Of a DNA stretch of 64,000 nt, positions 1 to 9,811 are shown one piece after another. The first letter of the stretch is position 1. The number at the start of each line of letters is the position of its first letter. The notes beneath the pieces are model-generated. The model did no database searches. It worked only from the letters and a program-made list of their open reading frames with translations, and was not told where the DNA came from. The stretch is from Nakazawaea peltata. Its lineage: Eukaryota > Ascomycota > Pichiomycetes > Alaninales > Pachysolenaceae. The position numbers and the translations under genes were made by a program. The DNA lies in assembly GCA_001599355.1 (NCBI GenBank), contig BCGQ01000004.1, positions 751,249 to 815,248 on the forward strand, given 5' to 3'.

Positions 1-3000
1 ATTTGGGTCATTACCGTGAATTAGTTCCAACATTAAAGAATGTTCGTGTTCAATGTGTTCAGTTATCGAATATTTTCCATGAAAATGCCAAAGTTTCGCA
101 ACATAAATTACCTCAATTGGCCGTAGTTGTTCAAGGAGAACGTCAAGCTGGTCCTGATGCTTTCAGTATCGACCAAGCTACCAAATTCATCACAGAAACT
201 TATGAGAAATTGATCAAGAATTTGAGTCCAATGTATAGACTTTCATCTAGTAAACAGTTGGAAGATGCGAAACTGAGAGTTCAAATGGCTATAGAAGAAG
301 CTCAGAGAGCCAAGATTGATCGTGATACTTCTGTCAATGCTCTGTATGCGGCAGCTCTGTTGCTGTTGGGTGGATTACCAAAGAAATTGAATACGGTGAT
401 TCGTCCTCTTATGGATAGTATTAAATTGGAGCAACAAGAGCTTCTCCAGGCCCGTTCTGCCGATTCCATTTGTAAATTGGTGGTGGAATTCTTGAATGTA
501 GGAAAGAAAGGTCCAGCTGATAAGATCGTCAAGAATTTGTGTGCCTTCTTATGTGTGGATACTTCGGAAGTACCCGAGTTTTCACCTAATAAATCGTTCA
601 AGGACACGATCTTGTCATTGAAGAAAGAAGAACGGACCGAACTTGGAGATATTGCCGAGTTTGAACAAGCTGCTTTGGATCTGAAAATCAAACGTAGAGG
701 TGCTCAATTGTCACTTGTGAATTTCTTGTCATTTTATGGTGGTGAGGTGTTCAAAAGCATCCCTAAATTATATGAGATCATCTTTGAGTCATTGGAATTG
801 TTGAATAAAGATGTGGAGGAGTTGGATGAGACTCAAGGCCAGCAAATAATCGACGCTTTAGGAATCTTGAGAGCTCTTATCTCGAATATCGATTCTTCAT
901 TGTATGATATGATTCTAGATAAGCTTCCATTGTTACTTAGAGGGTTGAAATCGGAGTTGTCTGTGTTCAGATACTCGGTATCTAAGTGTCTCGCATCTAT
1001 TCTGTCTCAAATGGCAGTCAAAGTATTCCCATTCTTAATCAGATCCGTCTTACCTCTTTTAAAGAACTCAGGTATAAGAACAGATCGTCAAGGTGGTATT
1101 GAAAGTATTTATCATTTGTCTTCAGAGATGGGGTCAGGAATCTTACCATATGTAGTGTTTTTGATCGTGCCAGTATTGGGTAGAATGAGTGATTCCGATC
1201 AAGATGTCAGAACATTGGCAACTACCACCTTTGCCTCGATCATCAAATTAGTCCCATTAGAAGCCGGTATTCCGGACCCTGAAGGAATGCCTCAAGATTT
1301 GTTAGAAGGAAGAGACAGAGAAAGAGATTTCATTCAACAGATGATGGACCCATCGAAGATCAAGCCATTCGAGTTACCAGTCGCAATCAAGGCTACACTC
1401 CGTAAATACCAACAAGAAGGTGTCAATTGGTTACATTTCCTCAATAAATATCATTTGCATGGGATTTTGTGTGACGATATGGGGTTGGGAAAGACATTAC
1501 AAACGATTTGTATCGTTGCCAGTGATCATTTCTTAAGAGCTGAGAGTTTGAAACTGACTGGCAAAGAAGAATTCAGAGCATTACCTTCATTAATTGTCTG
1601 TCCACCATCATTAACAGGTCATTGGGAACAAGAATTCAATCAATATTCACCTGGATTGGAGATTTTAGTTTATGCTGGTGGACCATCGGTGAGAGCTCCA
1701 TTGAGATCAAGATTGGGTCAAGTAGATGTAGTTGTAACGAGTTATGATGTAGTGAGGAACGACATCGATATCATTTCTGAGCACGATTTCAATTATTGTG
1801 TACTTGATGAAGGTCATATCATTAAGAATTCCTCCACCAAGTTGTCCAAATGTATTAAGAAATTGAGAGCCGAGCATCGTTTGATCTTATCGGGAACTCC
1901 TATCCAGAACAATGTTCTTGAATTATGGTCATTATTCGATTTCTTAATGCCCGGGTTCTTGGGATCGGAGAAATTCTTCCAAGAGAAGTTCGCCAAACCA
2001 ATTGCTTCAAGTAGAAGTAGTAAAAGTTCTCCAAAAGAGCAGGAAGCTGGTGCTTTAGCATTAGAAAGTCTCCATAAACAGACTTTACCCTTCATGTTAC
2101 GTCGTTTGAAAGAAGATGTGTTATCAGATTTACCTCCAAAGATCATCCAAGATTATTACTGTGAATTAAGTGATTTACAGAAACAATTGTATAACGATTT
2201 TGTCAAGAAACAGAAGACTGTGGTGACTGAGGATGTGACTGATGTGGAGGAAGATTCAAGTAAGCAACATATCTTCCAACTGTTACAATATATGAGGAAA
2301 TTATGTAACCATCCTCTGTTGGTGATCTCGCCAACTCATCCACAGTTCAGTCAAGTTCAAAAGTATTTGAAGGAGTCTAATATGGAATTGCATGATTTAA
2401 GACATGCTCCGAAGTTACAATCTCTTCGTAATTTGTTATTGGAATGTGGAATTGGAGCTGCTGATATCAAGAGTAAGAGTAAGATGCCGACTCAAGACCC
2501 CTCAGATTTGGTCATCTCTCAACATAGAGCCTTGATCTTCTGTCAATTAAAAGATATGTTGGATATGGTTGAGAATGATTTGTTGAAGAAGCATTTACCA
2601 AGTGTCAGTTATATGAGATTAGATGGTAGTGTCGACCCTCGAGACCGTCAATCGATTGTTCGTAAATTCAATGAGGATCCTTCTATTGATGTGTTGTTAT
2701 TGACTACGAAAGTTGGTGGGTTAGGGTTGAATTTGACCGGTGCTGATACGGTAATCTTTGTAGAACATGACTGGAATCCGATGAATGATTTACAAGCTAT
2801 GGATAGAGCTCATAGATTAGGTCAGAAGAAGGTGGTCAATGTTTATAGGTTGATTACTAAGAATACGTTGGAGGAGAAGATTATGGGGCTTCAGAAATTC
2901 AAGATGAACATTGCTTCTACTATTATTAATCAACAGAATGCTGGGTTGGGATCTATGGATACTAATCAATTGTTGGATTTATTTGAAGTTGATGAGGAGA

Positions 3001-3164
3001 GTATGAAACTGAGTGAGAAAGAGAAGGAGAAGGGAGAAGAGATTGATGAGTCGGGATTAGGAGGTAAAGCCGGAGCTGCAGTTGGAGAACTTGGAGAATT
3101 ATGGGATAATTCTCAATATGAAGAGGAATATAATTTGGATAATTTTATTAAGAGTCTTCGATAA
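1..3164 (+). CDS. MOT1: MOT1, TBP-removing SNF2 ATPase (3' part only)
   Basis: Mot1 uses ATP to strip TATA-binding protein from DNA and redistribute it between promoters. The frame is open from the window edge, so the N-terminal part is missing: about 1053 residues are visible, against roughly 1870 in S. cerevisiae. In fragment numbering, HEAT-like helical repeats fill about 1-430. The SNF2 ATPase follows, with DDMGLGKT near 492, the family-typical DEGH box near 600 and SGTPIQNN near 630. The C-terminal helicase lobe has DGSVDPRDRQ near 873 and DRAHRLGQ near 937. The LGSMDTNQLLDLF stretch and acidic tail match Mot1 rather than remodellers of the Swi2/Ino80 type. The stop is TAA. Confidence 0.95.
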   Translation, partial: LGHYRELVPTLKNVRVQCVQLSNIFHENAKVSQHKLPQLAVVVQGERQAGPDAFSIDQATKFITETYEKLIKNLSPMYRLSSSKQLEDAKLRVQMAIEEAQRAKIDRDTSVNALYAAALLLLGGLPKKLNTVIRPLMDSIKLEQQELLQARSADSICKLVVEFLNVGKKGPADKIVKNLCAFLCVDTSEVPEFSPNKSFKDTILSLKKEERTELGDIAEFEQAALDLKIKRRGAQLSLVNFLSFYGGEVFKSIPKLYEIIFESLELLNKDVEELDETQGQQIIDALGILRALISNIDSSLYDMILDKLPLLLRGLKSELSVFRYSVSKCLASILSQMAVKVFPFLIRSVLPLLKNSGIRTDRQGGIESIYHLSSEMGSGILPYVVFLIVPVLGRMSDSDQDVRTLATTTFASIIKLVPLEAGIPDPEGMPQDLLEGRDRERDFIQQMMDPSKIKPFELPVAIKATLRKYQQEGVNWLHFLNKYHLHGILCDDMGLGKTLQTICIVASDHFLRAESLKLTGKEEFRALPSLIVCPPSLTGHWEQEFNQYSPGLEILVYAGGPSVRAPLRSRLGQVDVVVTSYDVVRNDIDIISEHDFNYCVLDEGHIIKNSSTKLSKCIKKLRAEHRLILSGTPIQNNVLELWSLFDFLMPGFLGSEKFFQEKFAKPIASSRSSKSSPKEQEAGALALESLHKQTLPFMLRRLKEDVLSDLPPKIIQDYYCELSDLQKQLYNDFVKKQKTVVTEDVTDVEEDSSKQHIFQLLQYMRKLCNHPLLVISPTHPQFSQVQKYLKESNMELHDLRHAPKLQSLRNLLLECGIGAADIKSKSKMPTQDPSDLVISQHRALIFCQLKDMLDMVENDLLKKHLPSVSYMRLDGSVDPRDRQSIVRKFNEDPSIDVLLLTTKVGGLGLNLTGADTVIFVEHDWNPMNDLQAMDRAHRLGQKKVVNVYRLITKNTLEEKIMGLQKFKMNIASTIINQQNAGLGSMDTNQLLDLFEVDEESMKLSEKEKEKGEEIDESGLGGKAGAAVGELGELWDNSQYEEEYNLDNFIKSLR

Positions 3165-3901
3165 TGCATATAGATTATTAGAGTGTTAGTAGGGAGAGGG
3201 AGTATGGAGTAGATATGAAATAAGTAGAGAGTAGAGAAGTAGGCAGGTTGAGTAGGAAGATAGAGAGAAGATTCATGTTTTCGTTGAGATAGAGGAGGGG
3301 TGGAATGTTGGAGGATCAAATGTGAGAGAAGGGAGATGTCACGTGCAAGAAAGTGAAGAATTGGGGGGTGCGCAGGGGTAAGCTGAGAGGGGAAAGCTGA
3401 GAAAATTCAGCTCAAACTAAGGCTGTGGAAGGGAAAATGAACGGCTGAAAAAAATAGCTGCCGTTGTGAAGAGAGCGAGAGGCGTGAGAGAGCGAAAACG
3501 TTGAAAAAATTACAGTGAGAGGTGAGCAGAGTGACTGGGCAAGTGGTGGAGCAGAGCAGGGAGTTAGGGAAAAAATTGAATTGGCAGCACTTAAGCTGAG
3601 AAAAGTAAGGGCCAGAAAATGTTAAGAAAAGGTGAGCAGGTGGGCAAAAACTAGGCAAAAACTAGGCAGAAAAGGCAGAAAAGGCAGAGAAATAAAGGCT
3701 GTGAAATTAGAGCTGAGAAATAGTAAAATACTCAGGAAACTTAGACATAAATACTAAGAGATTCTGAGCTTTTGAGCTAAGAAATACTGAGAGCGAGCAT
3801 AGTCAAGACCAAGAAACTGACTAAAGATCAGAACACAGAGCACACAGATCACACAGAGCACATAGATCACACAGAGCACATAGTCCCAGAATCCCATCGT
3901 C
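3165..3901. other. intergenic, 737 bp, purine-biased
   Basis: No gene is supported here. The + strand is strongly G/A-rich, with loose runs of GAGAG and GGCAGAAAA. Just before the next start (about 3835-3885) there are two copies of an approximately 20-bp CACACAGAGCACATAGAT-type repeat. The short antisense frames inside show no recognisable protein. Confidence 0.6.
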
Positions 3902-4351
3902 ATGTCCCTTCAACTGGAACTGAATGATCGTAAAGCAAAACTCGCCCTGCTTAGACTGCGGCGTGAAACTAACGACTCCATCTCAAAGAAACCAAAAACT
4001 ATAAAGCATAGAAATTACGTGGATAAGACCCTGTCAGGGCAAGATGATCCAGAGTCCAGGAACCCCGAAGAAGAACATATAGAGAGATTGGTGATCAATA
4101 ATAAAGAATCTGTAGAGACTGTGTCACGTGAATTACAAGAACAAACATTGAAGAAATATAATGAACTATCCAAGAAGGATTGGTTCGATATTTCTGGTAA
4201 TGATAATGAAGAACTTGGGAACAAATCGTCTGTACCATACAACCCCATAGATGAATACAAACAAAAGCTCAAACTCACAGAGCTTGAACTAAACAAAAGA
4301 ACCAAACAACTGATCCAAAAAATCAAATTACAATCTCTGCATAATGAATAA
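3902..4351 (+). CDS. CWF18: Cwf18/CCDC12-like pre-mRNA splicing factor
   Basis: This 149-residue charged, helical protein matches the Cwf18/CCDC12 family, a small component of the Prp19-associated activated spliceosome. The family signature is an N-terminal RK-x-L-x-x-LR segment followed by a (R)NY motif; here RKAKL and HRNYVD lie near residues 10-40. Two CTG codons fall in this signature. Read as Ala they give KLAALRARR, closer to the family than the Leu reading. The rest is coiled coil ending in a basic KLTELELNKRTKQL helix. S. cerevisiae, as I recall, lacks this protein, so its presence fits a yeast that keeps many introns. The family call is from motif memory. Confidence 0.7.
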   Translation: MSLQLELNDRKAKLALLRLRRETNDSISKKPKTIKHRNYVDKTLSGQDDPESRNPEEEHIERLVINNKESVETVSRELQEQTLKKYNELSKKDWFDISGNDNEELGNKSSVPYNPIDEYKQKLKLTELELNKRTKQLIQKIKLQSLHNE

Positions 4352-4391
4352 TCATAATGAATAAATATATATATATCTAAAGATCTATAAG

Positions 4392-5342
4392 TTACAGTTC
4401 ATGCTCTCCGAAAGCGGCATCGTAGAAGTACAAAACAGCAAAGATGAAGAAAGCAGCAGCACCTCCCAAAGTGACGTTTCTCATACTGATTCTAGTAGCC
4501 AAAAGTTTACCTCCAATGACGGCTCCACCAGTACAAACACCATGTCCGACAATGGCACCCAGAATGACCAGCCAGTAATCACTACCGGCAGCCATGGCAA
4601 TAGTGGCGATTTGAGATCTGTCACCCCATTCTCCCAAGAAGGTCATCACAAATACTTGGACGAACAACGGGGATAATATTAAAGATGACATTTGTTTTAA
4701 AGATTCCAACGTTTCCAGTAAAGTTTGCTTCCAACCACCCATGGCAATTGGAGATCCACCTCTTTCAGTGGCGTCCATTCTCTGATTGATATCACTCATA
4801 GCAATCTCTTCCTCTACCTCGGCCATTTCTTCGTCGACACCAACCTCTTTAGACATACTTAAACCTTCGTTCAATAATTTATAACCAAAGACAACAAAAA
4901 GAACACCGGCAAGGAATTGAGTGAACTGTTGTGGGATCAACAGAGGTAACAGGTGACCAACGATACCACTTAAGATGGTCATAATGGCCAAAGCGGCGAA
5001 CAGAGCTGAAAATACCACGACTCTGGACAGTTTCATCAGCATTAACAGCAGAATTAAGAAGGTCTTATCACCAATTTCAGATACAATGATCATGGAGACC
5101 GACATGACGAATGGGTTGGAGGCGGAGGATCCACCTTCCTCGACAGATTTCTCCTTCTTTTGATAGATATCGTCGTCGTCGTCACCATAAGTGGAAGATC
5201 CGCCCTTGGTAGGAATAGGAGCGTCGTGTTGGATGGAACCAACGACGTTTTTCTTGGATTCCACGTCCAGAATTCCGGCGGATGTCGTGGCGTATACGGC
5301 ACCGATGGCGATGGCGGTGGTGATCAACTGAGTGAGTTTCAT
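4392..5342 (-). CDS. GDT1: GDT1, Golgi Mn2+/Ca2+ transporter (UPF0016/TMEM165)
   Basis: Gdt1 carries Mn2+ and Ca2+ into the Golgi lumen and supports glycosylation and calcium tolerance. The 316-residue protein starts with a signal-like hydrophobic stretch. It has two clusters of three membrane helices, each opened by the family motif E-x-G-D-(K/R)-(T/S): EIGDKT near residue 88 and EWGDRS near 238. An acidic central loop separates the clusters, as in the family. Five CTG codons (on + at 5049-5051, 5046-5048, 5037-5039, 5028-5030, 5001-5003) follow the first motif. Decoded as Ala, four of them sit where S. cerevisiae Gdt1 has alanine (FLIAALMAM, FSAAF). The 3' end is 40 bp from the convergent Cwf18 gene. 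Confidence 0.95.
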   Translation of the reverse strand: MKLTQLITTAIAIGAVYATTSAGILDVESKKNVVGSIQHDAPIPTKGGSSTYGDDDDDIYQKKEKSVEEGGSSASNPFVMSVSMIIVSEIGDKTFLILLLMLMKLSRVVVFSALFAALAIMTILSGIVGHLLPLLIPQQFTQFLAGVLFVVFGYKLLNEGLSMSKEVGVDEEMAEVEEEIAMSDINQRMDATERGGSPIAMGGWKQTLLETLESLKQMSSLILSPLFVQVFVMTFLGEWGDRSQIATIAMAAGSDYWLVILGAIVGHGVCTGGAVIGGKLLATRISMRNVTLGGAAAFFIFAVLYFYDAAFGEHEL

Positions 5343-5700
5343 TTTGGTCCTGTTCAGGTGAGGTGTTGGTGAGGCTGAGGACGTGATCGGGATCTTATTT
5401 TTTAGGTGTTATCTTGAGAAAAGTTTTTCTGCCCTTTGCCGACGCGGAGGGGCAAGAAAGGTGCGCCGGAGGGCGGGCAAAAAAGGGGGAGGGCAGGGGA
5501 GGGCAGACAGAGCCAGTCACCAGTCACTGGACCAGTCACTGGAGCAGAAGGTCACATGATCAAAATGAGAACAGTTCAGTTGAGTCGAGCAGAGAGGTGG
5601 GGCCAGCACTATACACAGAGCTTGCCGGGCACAAAGCTTGCCGGGCACAAAGCTTGCCGGGCACAGGCACTACATTCTACATCTCTTAAATCATCATTTA
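5343..5700. other. intergenic with short direct repeats
   Basis: This lies upstream of GDT1 and downstream of the kinase gene. It holds three head-to-tail copies of a 16-bp unit, GCTTGCCGGGCACAAA, at about 5620-5667, the last one diverged at its end. A looser CCAGTCACTGGA repeat sits near 5513-5545. No coding gene is supported. Confidence 0.6.
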
Positions 5701-7080
5701 TTACGGCAATGGCTCATTAGACGAACTCAACCTGTTCAAATGAAGGTAAACATCCGTCCCATATCCCTCCATACTAATCAACTTCAAATCTCCCCCAAAA
5801 TACTTCGCATAAAGTCTGGAAATAGGTAACCCGTACCCAAATCCGGCCATTGGAGCTCTGAAATCTGACTTATTATGCTCAGGTTCAATATTTGGCAAGA
5901 GATCAACAGTAGTATATAAGTAGGTCCAGATCAATGGGATAGCACTTCTGGCAATTCCACCCCCTTCATCCGAAATCTTAATAGTTATATCTTCTTGTCC
6001 TTCAGCCACAATGATTTTAATAGGAGGGAACTCGATATCCTCAATGTCCACACCTGGGTTTTTCTTGATATGATGTTCTACAGTGGCACGGAGGGAATTC
6101 TTCAACGTTTCAAATAACATGTGCAAAAGATGACCAGGAACGTACATGAAATTCAAATCTTCAGGACAGTAAAGCTTCACCTTTGGGGCCTCAAATAATC
6201 CGTAATGCTCTTCACATACAAAACGAGCACTATCTATAGCATCATTCAGAATATCAGCAATGTTGGTATTCAAGCAAATGATCCCTACGTAGTCTTCATT
6301 CATAGCCGAGTATTCTTGACTGATCAGAATTTGCTGACCAATCAACATTCTGATCCCAATTCTCGAAAGATAAAACAGATCGAGGAAATTCTGGATTTGA
6401 GAGTCCAATAATAAGTTCTGATTCGATCTCTTCCATTCTTGTACACCTCTCAGTACAGTAGTCACAGTAGCATCGTGTCTTTTCTTGATCACTCTCAAAG
6501 TATCAGTGACCAACTTATTATATTCATACACTTCCAGTGGGTAGACAATATCGGAGGGAGAAGAGATGAAGTACGACTTTTTGTTCCCGTTAGGTCCATG
6601 GCCATGATGAGAATGAGGAGGATGTTGTCTAGGAGTCCTTATAATCAACCCATCGTCTTCGAAAATGGGTTTAGTTGGACCAAAAGTAGGCTCGGAGGTC
6701 ACCTCCGATTGGACTTGCAGTTGAATTGGAATCTGGAAATCATTCGAACCGTTCTTATAAAGCAACAGTTTCAAATCCAGATCGATCTTGGGTTTCGGGA
6801 GTGTAGTCAACTCCTCAAAAGACTGACTATACCAATCACGGACCTTCATGATGGAACTATTTTGGTTTAAACCGTACGGTAACTCGTCAAGCTCTTTAAC
6901 TCTATGCAGTAACCTCACCGGGAGTTCTTGGACTATGAATTCGGAGGCATGGAAAAGCGTTCCTGGAGAAGGTCTCGGTCCGAATTTGACCATATCTTTT
7001 AAAGATACTCCAGTGGCCTGCAACTTGCTGTATTCATAGATCTTGTTCTTTAATTCGTTGGTTAACTGCCACCTTGACAT
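5701..7080 (-). CDS. mitochondrial pyruvate dehydrogenase kinase (PDK/BCKDK family)
   Basis: PDK-family kinases phosphorylate and switch off the E1-alpha subunit of pyruvate dehydrogenase in the matrix. The 459-residue protein has the canonical N-terminal helical domain (ATGVSLKDMVKFG, PSPGTLFHASEF, ELPVRLLHRVKEL, VRDWY within residues 22-105). The GHKL ATP-binding domain follows, with the N-box ETLKNSLRA, the G1 box DEGGG and the G2 box GFGYGLP. Both halves are intact, so activity is expected. S. cerevisiae has two paralogues, PKP1 and PKP2; this sequence is close to the general PDK pattern and I cannot say which it is. No clear cleavable presequence is visible. Confidence 0.9.
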   Translation of the reverse strand: MSRWQLTNELKNKIYEYSKLQATGVSLKDMVKFGPRPSPGTLFHASEFIVQELPVRLLHRVKELDELPYGLNQNSSIMKVRDWYSQSFEELTTLPKPKIDLDLKLLLYKNGSNDFQIPIQLQVQSEVTSEPTFGPTKPIFEDDGLIIRTPRQHPPHSHHGHGPNGNKKSYFISSPSDIVYPLEVYEYNKLVTDTLRVIKKRHDATVTTVLRGVQEWKRSNQNLLLDSQIQNFLDLFYLSRIGIRMLIGQQILISQEYSAMNEDYVGIICLNTNIADILNDAIDSARFVCEEHYGLFEAPKVKLYCPEDLNFMYVPGHLLHMLFETLKNSLRATVEHHIKKNPGVDIEDIEFPPIKIIVAEGQEDITIKISDEGGGIARSAIPLIWTYLYTTVDLLPNIEPEHNKSDFRAPMAGFGYGLPISRLYAKYFGGDLKLISMEGYGTDVYLHLNRLSSSNEPLP

Positions 7081-7771
7081 TTTTATGCAGTACAGAGTCT
7101 ATCAGCTCAATATGTTTAACTGTTTCTTAAGACGATTTGAGTGTCGGACTATTTGTGGGGTGCTGGGGGTGTCAAAAATTGGGTGACTTTTTCTAGTTTG
7201 AACGGAGCAATGGATGGAAAGATCTGGATACCTGGATGGGGATTAACTTGATATTGAGATCAGCTGAATCTGATGTGGAGGCTGTATCGACGTGGAAATT
7301 GGATCTGAATTCGAGCGATACAATGAAATCTGTGTAAATATTCTACTCAAACTCTTCCGCAATCCAATCGAATAAAATAAAGAAAACCGAGTTTTTACGC
7401 ACAAAACCGACAAAATGACTGATTTTTTCGGTTAGTTTGGTGATGACTCAAATTAAGTATGGGGAAGGGTGGAAAATAGAAAATAAAATTAACTATAAAG
7501 TATATAGAAATTCAAAAAAACTATGAAGGAGGTGAGTGGAGAGTGTTCGACATGGCAGGTTACGTTTACTTCGATCATGCAAAGAGTGTATTAACGTTAA
7601 ATGCCATGTGATTTATCCCCTCTCTCTTCTTTAACCCCGGATCAATGGGCGGGCTCAGTGTGCGTAAAGGGCCGGGCGAAAAACTGTAAGTTGCTCAGTT
7701 AACCAAGGGAAACCGGGTCTCTGGGGGTGATACCAGGTAAAAGCAAGAGTGATATCAGTCAATTACCCTTC
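7081..7771. other. intergenic, 691 bp
   Basis: This is the promoter side of the kinase gene and the 3' side of the first GST-like gene. From about 7610 it is recognisably similar to 8895-9040, with a shared CCCCTCTC...CTTTAACCCCGGAT block and a later GGGGGTGATAC block, so it belongs to the tandem duplication. Nothing else is recognised. Confidence 0.6.
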
Positions 7772-8542
7772 TCAAATATACTGAGAAAGCCTCTTGTACC
7801 AAGCATACCAAATACTTTTAGTGTCATTGAATACTTCTAAGGCTGGTGCACCCCCCTTCTGAGCCAGTTTATGCCAAAGAATAGTACCGAAAAGATAGAA
7901 ATCGGAATAGATTGGTTTGTCTCCAGTAAGGAACTTGTGTTCACCTGAGAAGAACTTCTTCAAATCATGACGCGATTCAAGAGAGTTCAATGTTTCAGTA
8001 ACATCTTCGTTGATCAGGTCAAAATGTTCCTTTGGTTGCTTGACCAATTCTCTGACATCACCGAGACCTTTTTCCATTCTAGTCAAACGATAGAATTGTC
8101 TAGCGTCATCTTCTTCCTCGATAATATTATAAATGAAAGGAAAGGCCACTGGAAAAACCTTTCTTGCGACATCAAGAATAGACAGATCAATTTGCTTTCC
8201 AAGCAGTCTAATCTCCTCAGTAGCACCATAAATCTTTTCACCAACACCGTATCTTTCAGCAAGAGCATCTGGAATGAAATATTCACCCCCCATAACAGTC
8301 GTGCCTGTTTGTCTAAAAGTGACGGCAGGAAGACTATAGTGACAGTGCATGAAGACTCTTTGTTCTGCCCAAGATTTAACTCCGAGACCTTTTAAGGTGG
8401 AGGCAATTTCGGGGTATCTTAAAAATTTGGTCTCATATTTGATTCCAAGGTAACTCAATAAACAACGAATTTTGGTGGTACTTGGGGACCATGGTTCAGG
8501 GACAAGCTTAGAAGAGAGGTCGTAAAAAGTTAACTCACGCAT
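7772..8542 (-). CDS. GST-like protein, copy 1 of a tandem pair
   Basis: The 256-residue protein resembles fungal glutathione S-transferase-like proteins of the LigE/etherase-like type. An N-terminal thioredoxin-like half opens with LTFYDLSSKL and continues SPSTTKIRCLLSYLGIKY, with a conserved YPEI. An all-helical C-terminal half includes FLTGDKPIYSDFYLFGTILW. Such proteins normally bind glutathione; the substrate is unknown. It lies head-to-tail with a near-identical paralogue about 500 bp upstream. The two proteins differ mainly around residues 125-140. A role in detoxification is an inference from the family only. Confidence 0.8.
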   Translation of the reverse strand: MRELTFYDLSSKLVPEPWSPSTTKIRCLLSYLGIKYETKFLRYPEIASTLKGLGVKSWAEQRVFMHCHYSLPAVTFRQTGTTVMGGEYFIPDALAERYGVGEKIYGATEEIRLLGKQIDLSILDVARKVFPVAFPFIYNIIEEEDDARQFYRLTRMEKGLGDVRELVKQPKEHFDLINEDVTETLNSLESRHDLKKFFSGEHKFLTGDKPIYSDFYLFGTILWHKLAQKGGAPALEVFNDTKSIWYAWYKRLSQYI

Positions 8543-9040
8543 TGTAATTCACTTATGATTGAGGTGCAATTGAGATGTTCAATTAAGTTTATTGAATAAT
8601 AATTGTCAATTCTATCACTAAATCGCTTCCTCTTATATCATGTCAGATCAACAAGGTAACCCAATATCTCTCGCCTTATTATTCCTGTTATTACTCAGCA
8701 ATGTATTAATTTTACCCCGACCTTAGGCTGCCCCACTGCAAGATCAACTGATGCACTTTTTTTTTTTAATTTTCTGTTATTGGCTTGCTGATCTACCAGC
8801 TCATGTACTTGCTCAACTAATCTGCGTTATCACTCAGCAGTCTACTAATTATTCCCTTGATTGATTGGGAATTGCGCCATATTGTTCAGCAATATGATTG
8901 ATCCCCTCTCTTTTCTTTAACCCCGGATAAAGGCTCGATCGGTGCGTGTAAAAGGCAGGGAGGACATTTGTAAATTGCTAAGTAGACACAAGGGGGATAC
9001 CGGGGGTGATACTAGTCGTCAGACCAGTCCCTTACCCTTC
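8543..9040. other. intergenic between the GST-like paralogues
   Basis: This is the promoter of copy 1 and the 3' flank of copy 2. It contains three CTCAGCA/TTCAGCA elements (about 8694, 8833, 8885), matched by three in the promoter of copy 2. From about 8895 the sequence aligns with the flank downstream of copy 1, marking the junction of the duplicated units. Confidence 0.6.
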
Positions 9041-9811
9041 TTAAGCATATTGAGAAAGTCTTTGGTACCAAGCATACCAAATACTGTTAGTGTCATTGAA
9101 CACTTCTAAAGCTGGTGCACCCCCCTTCTGAGCCAGTTTATGCCAGAAGATGGTACCGAAAAGATTGAAGTCAGCATAAATTGGTCTGTCACCAGTAAGG
9201 AATTTATATTCACCGGAGAAGAACTTCTTCAAATCATGACGAGATTCAAGAGAGTTCAATGTTTCGGTAATATCTTTATTGATCAGATCAAAATGTTCCT
9301 TTGGTTGTTTAACCAATTCTCTGACATCACCGAGACCTTTTTCCATTCTAGTCAAACGGTAGAATTGTCTAGCGTCATCATCTTCCTCGATGATGTTGTA
9401 AGTGAAAGGACCGGCAACAGCAAGGACTTTACCTAAGATCTCAAGAATAGACAGATCAATTTGCTTTCCAAGCAGTTTGGTTTCTTCGGTGGCACCATAG
9501 ATCTTTTCACCAACATCGTATCTTTCAGCAAGAGCATCTGGGATGAAATACTCACCCCCCATAACGGTCGTGCCTGTTTGTCTAAAAGTGACTGCAGGAA
9601 CACTATAGTGACAGTGCATGAAGACTTTTTGTTCTGCCCAAGATTTGACTCCAAGACCTTTTAAGGTGGAGGCAATTTCGGGGTATCTTAAAAATTTGGT
9701 ATCATATTTGATTCCAAGGTAGTTCAATAAACCACGAACTTTAGTAGTATTTGGAGACCAGGCTTCAGGGACAAGCTTAGAAGAAAGGTCGTAGAAAGTT
9801 AAGTCAGACAT
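9041..9811 (-). CDS. GST-like protein, copy 2 of a tandem pair
   Basis: This 256-residue paralogue of the gene at 7772 has the same two-domain GST-like layout (LTFYDLSSKL, SPNTTKVRGLLNYLGIKY, YPEI, then FLTGDRPIYADFNLFGTIFW). The nucleotide sequence stays very close to copy 1 along most of its length. The clearest divergence is a block near residues 120-145 (LEILGKVLAVAGPFTY against LDVARKVFPVAFPFIY), in the first helices of the C-terminal domain, where GSTs usually bind the electrophilic substrate. That hints at substrate divergence, but it is inference. Both copies look intact. Confidence 0.8.
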   Translation of the reverse strand: MSDLTFYDLSSKLVPEAWSPNTTKVRGLLNYLGIKYDTKFLRYPEIASTLKGLGVKSWAEQKVFMHCHYSVPAVTFRQTGTTVMGGEYFIPDALAERYDVGEKIYGATEETKLLGKQIDLSILEILGKVLAVAGPFTYNIIEEDDDARQFYRLTRMEKGLGDVRELVKQPKEHFDLINKDITETLNSLESRHDLKKFFSGEYKFLTGDRPIYADFNLFGTIFWHKLAQKGGAPALEVFNDTNSIWYAWYQRLSQYA

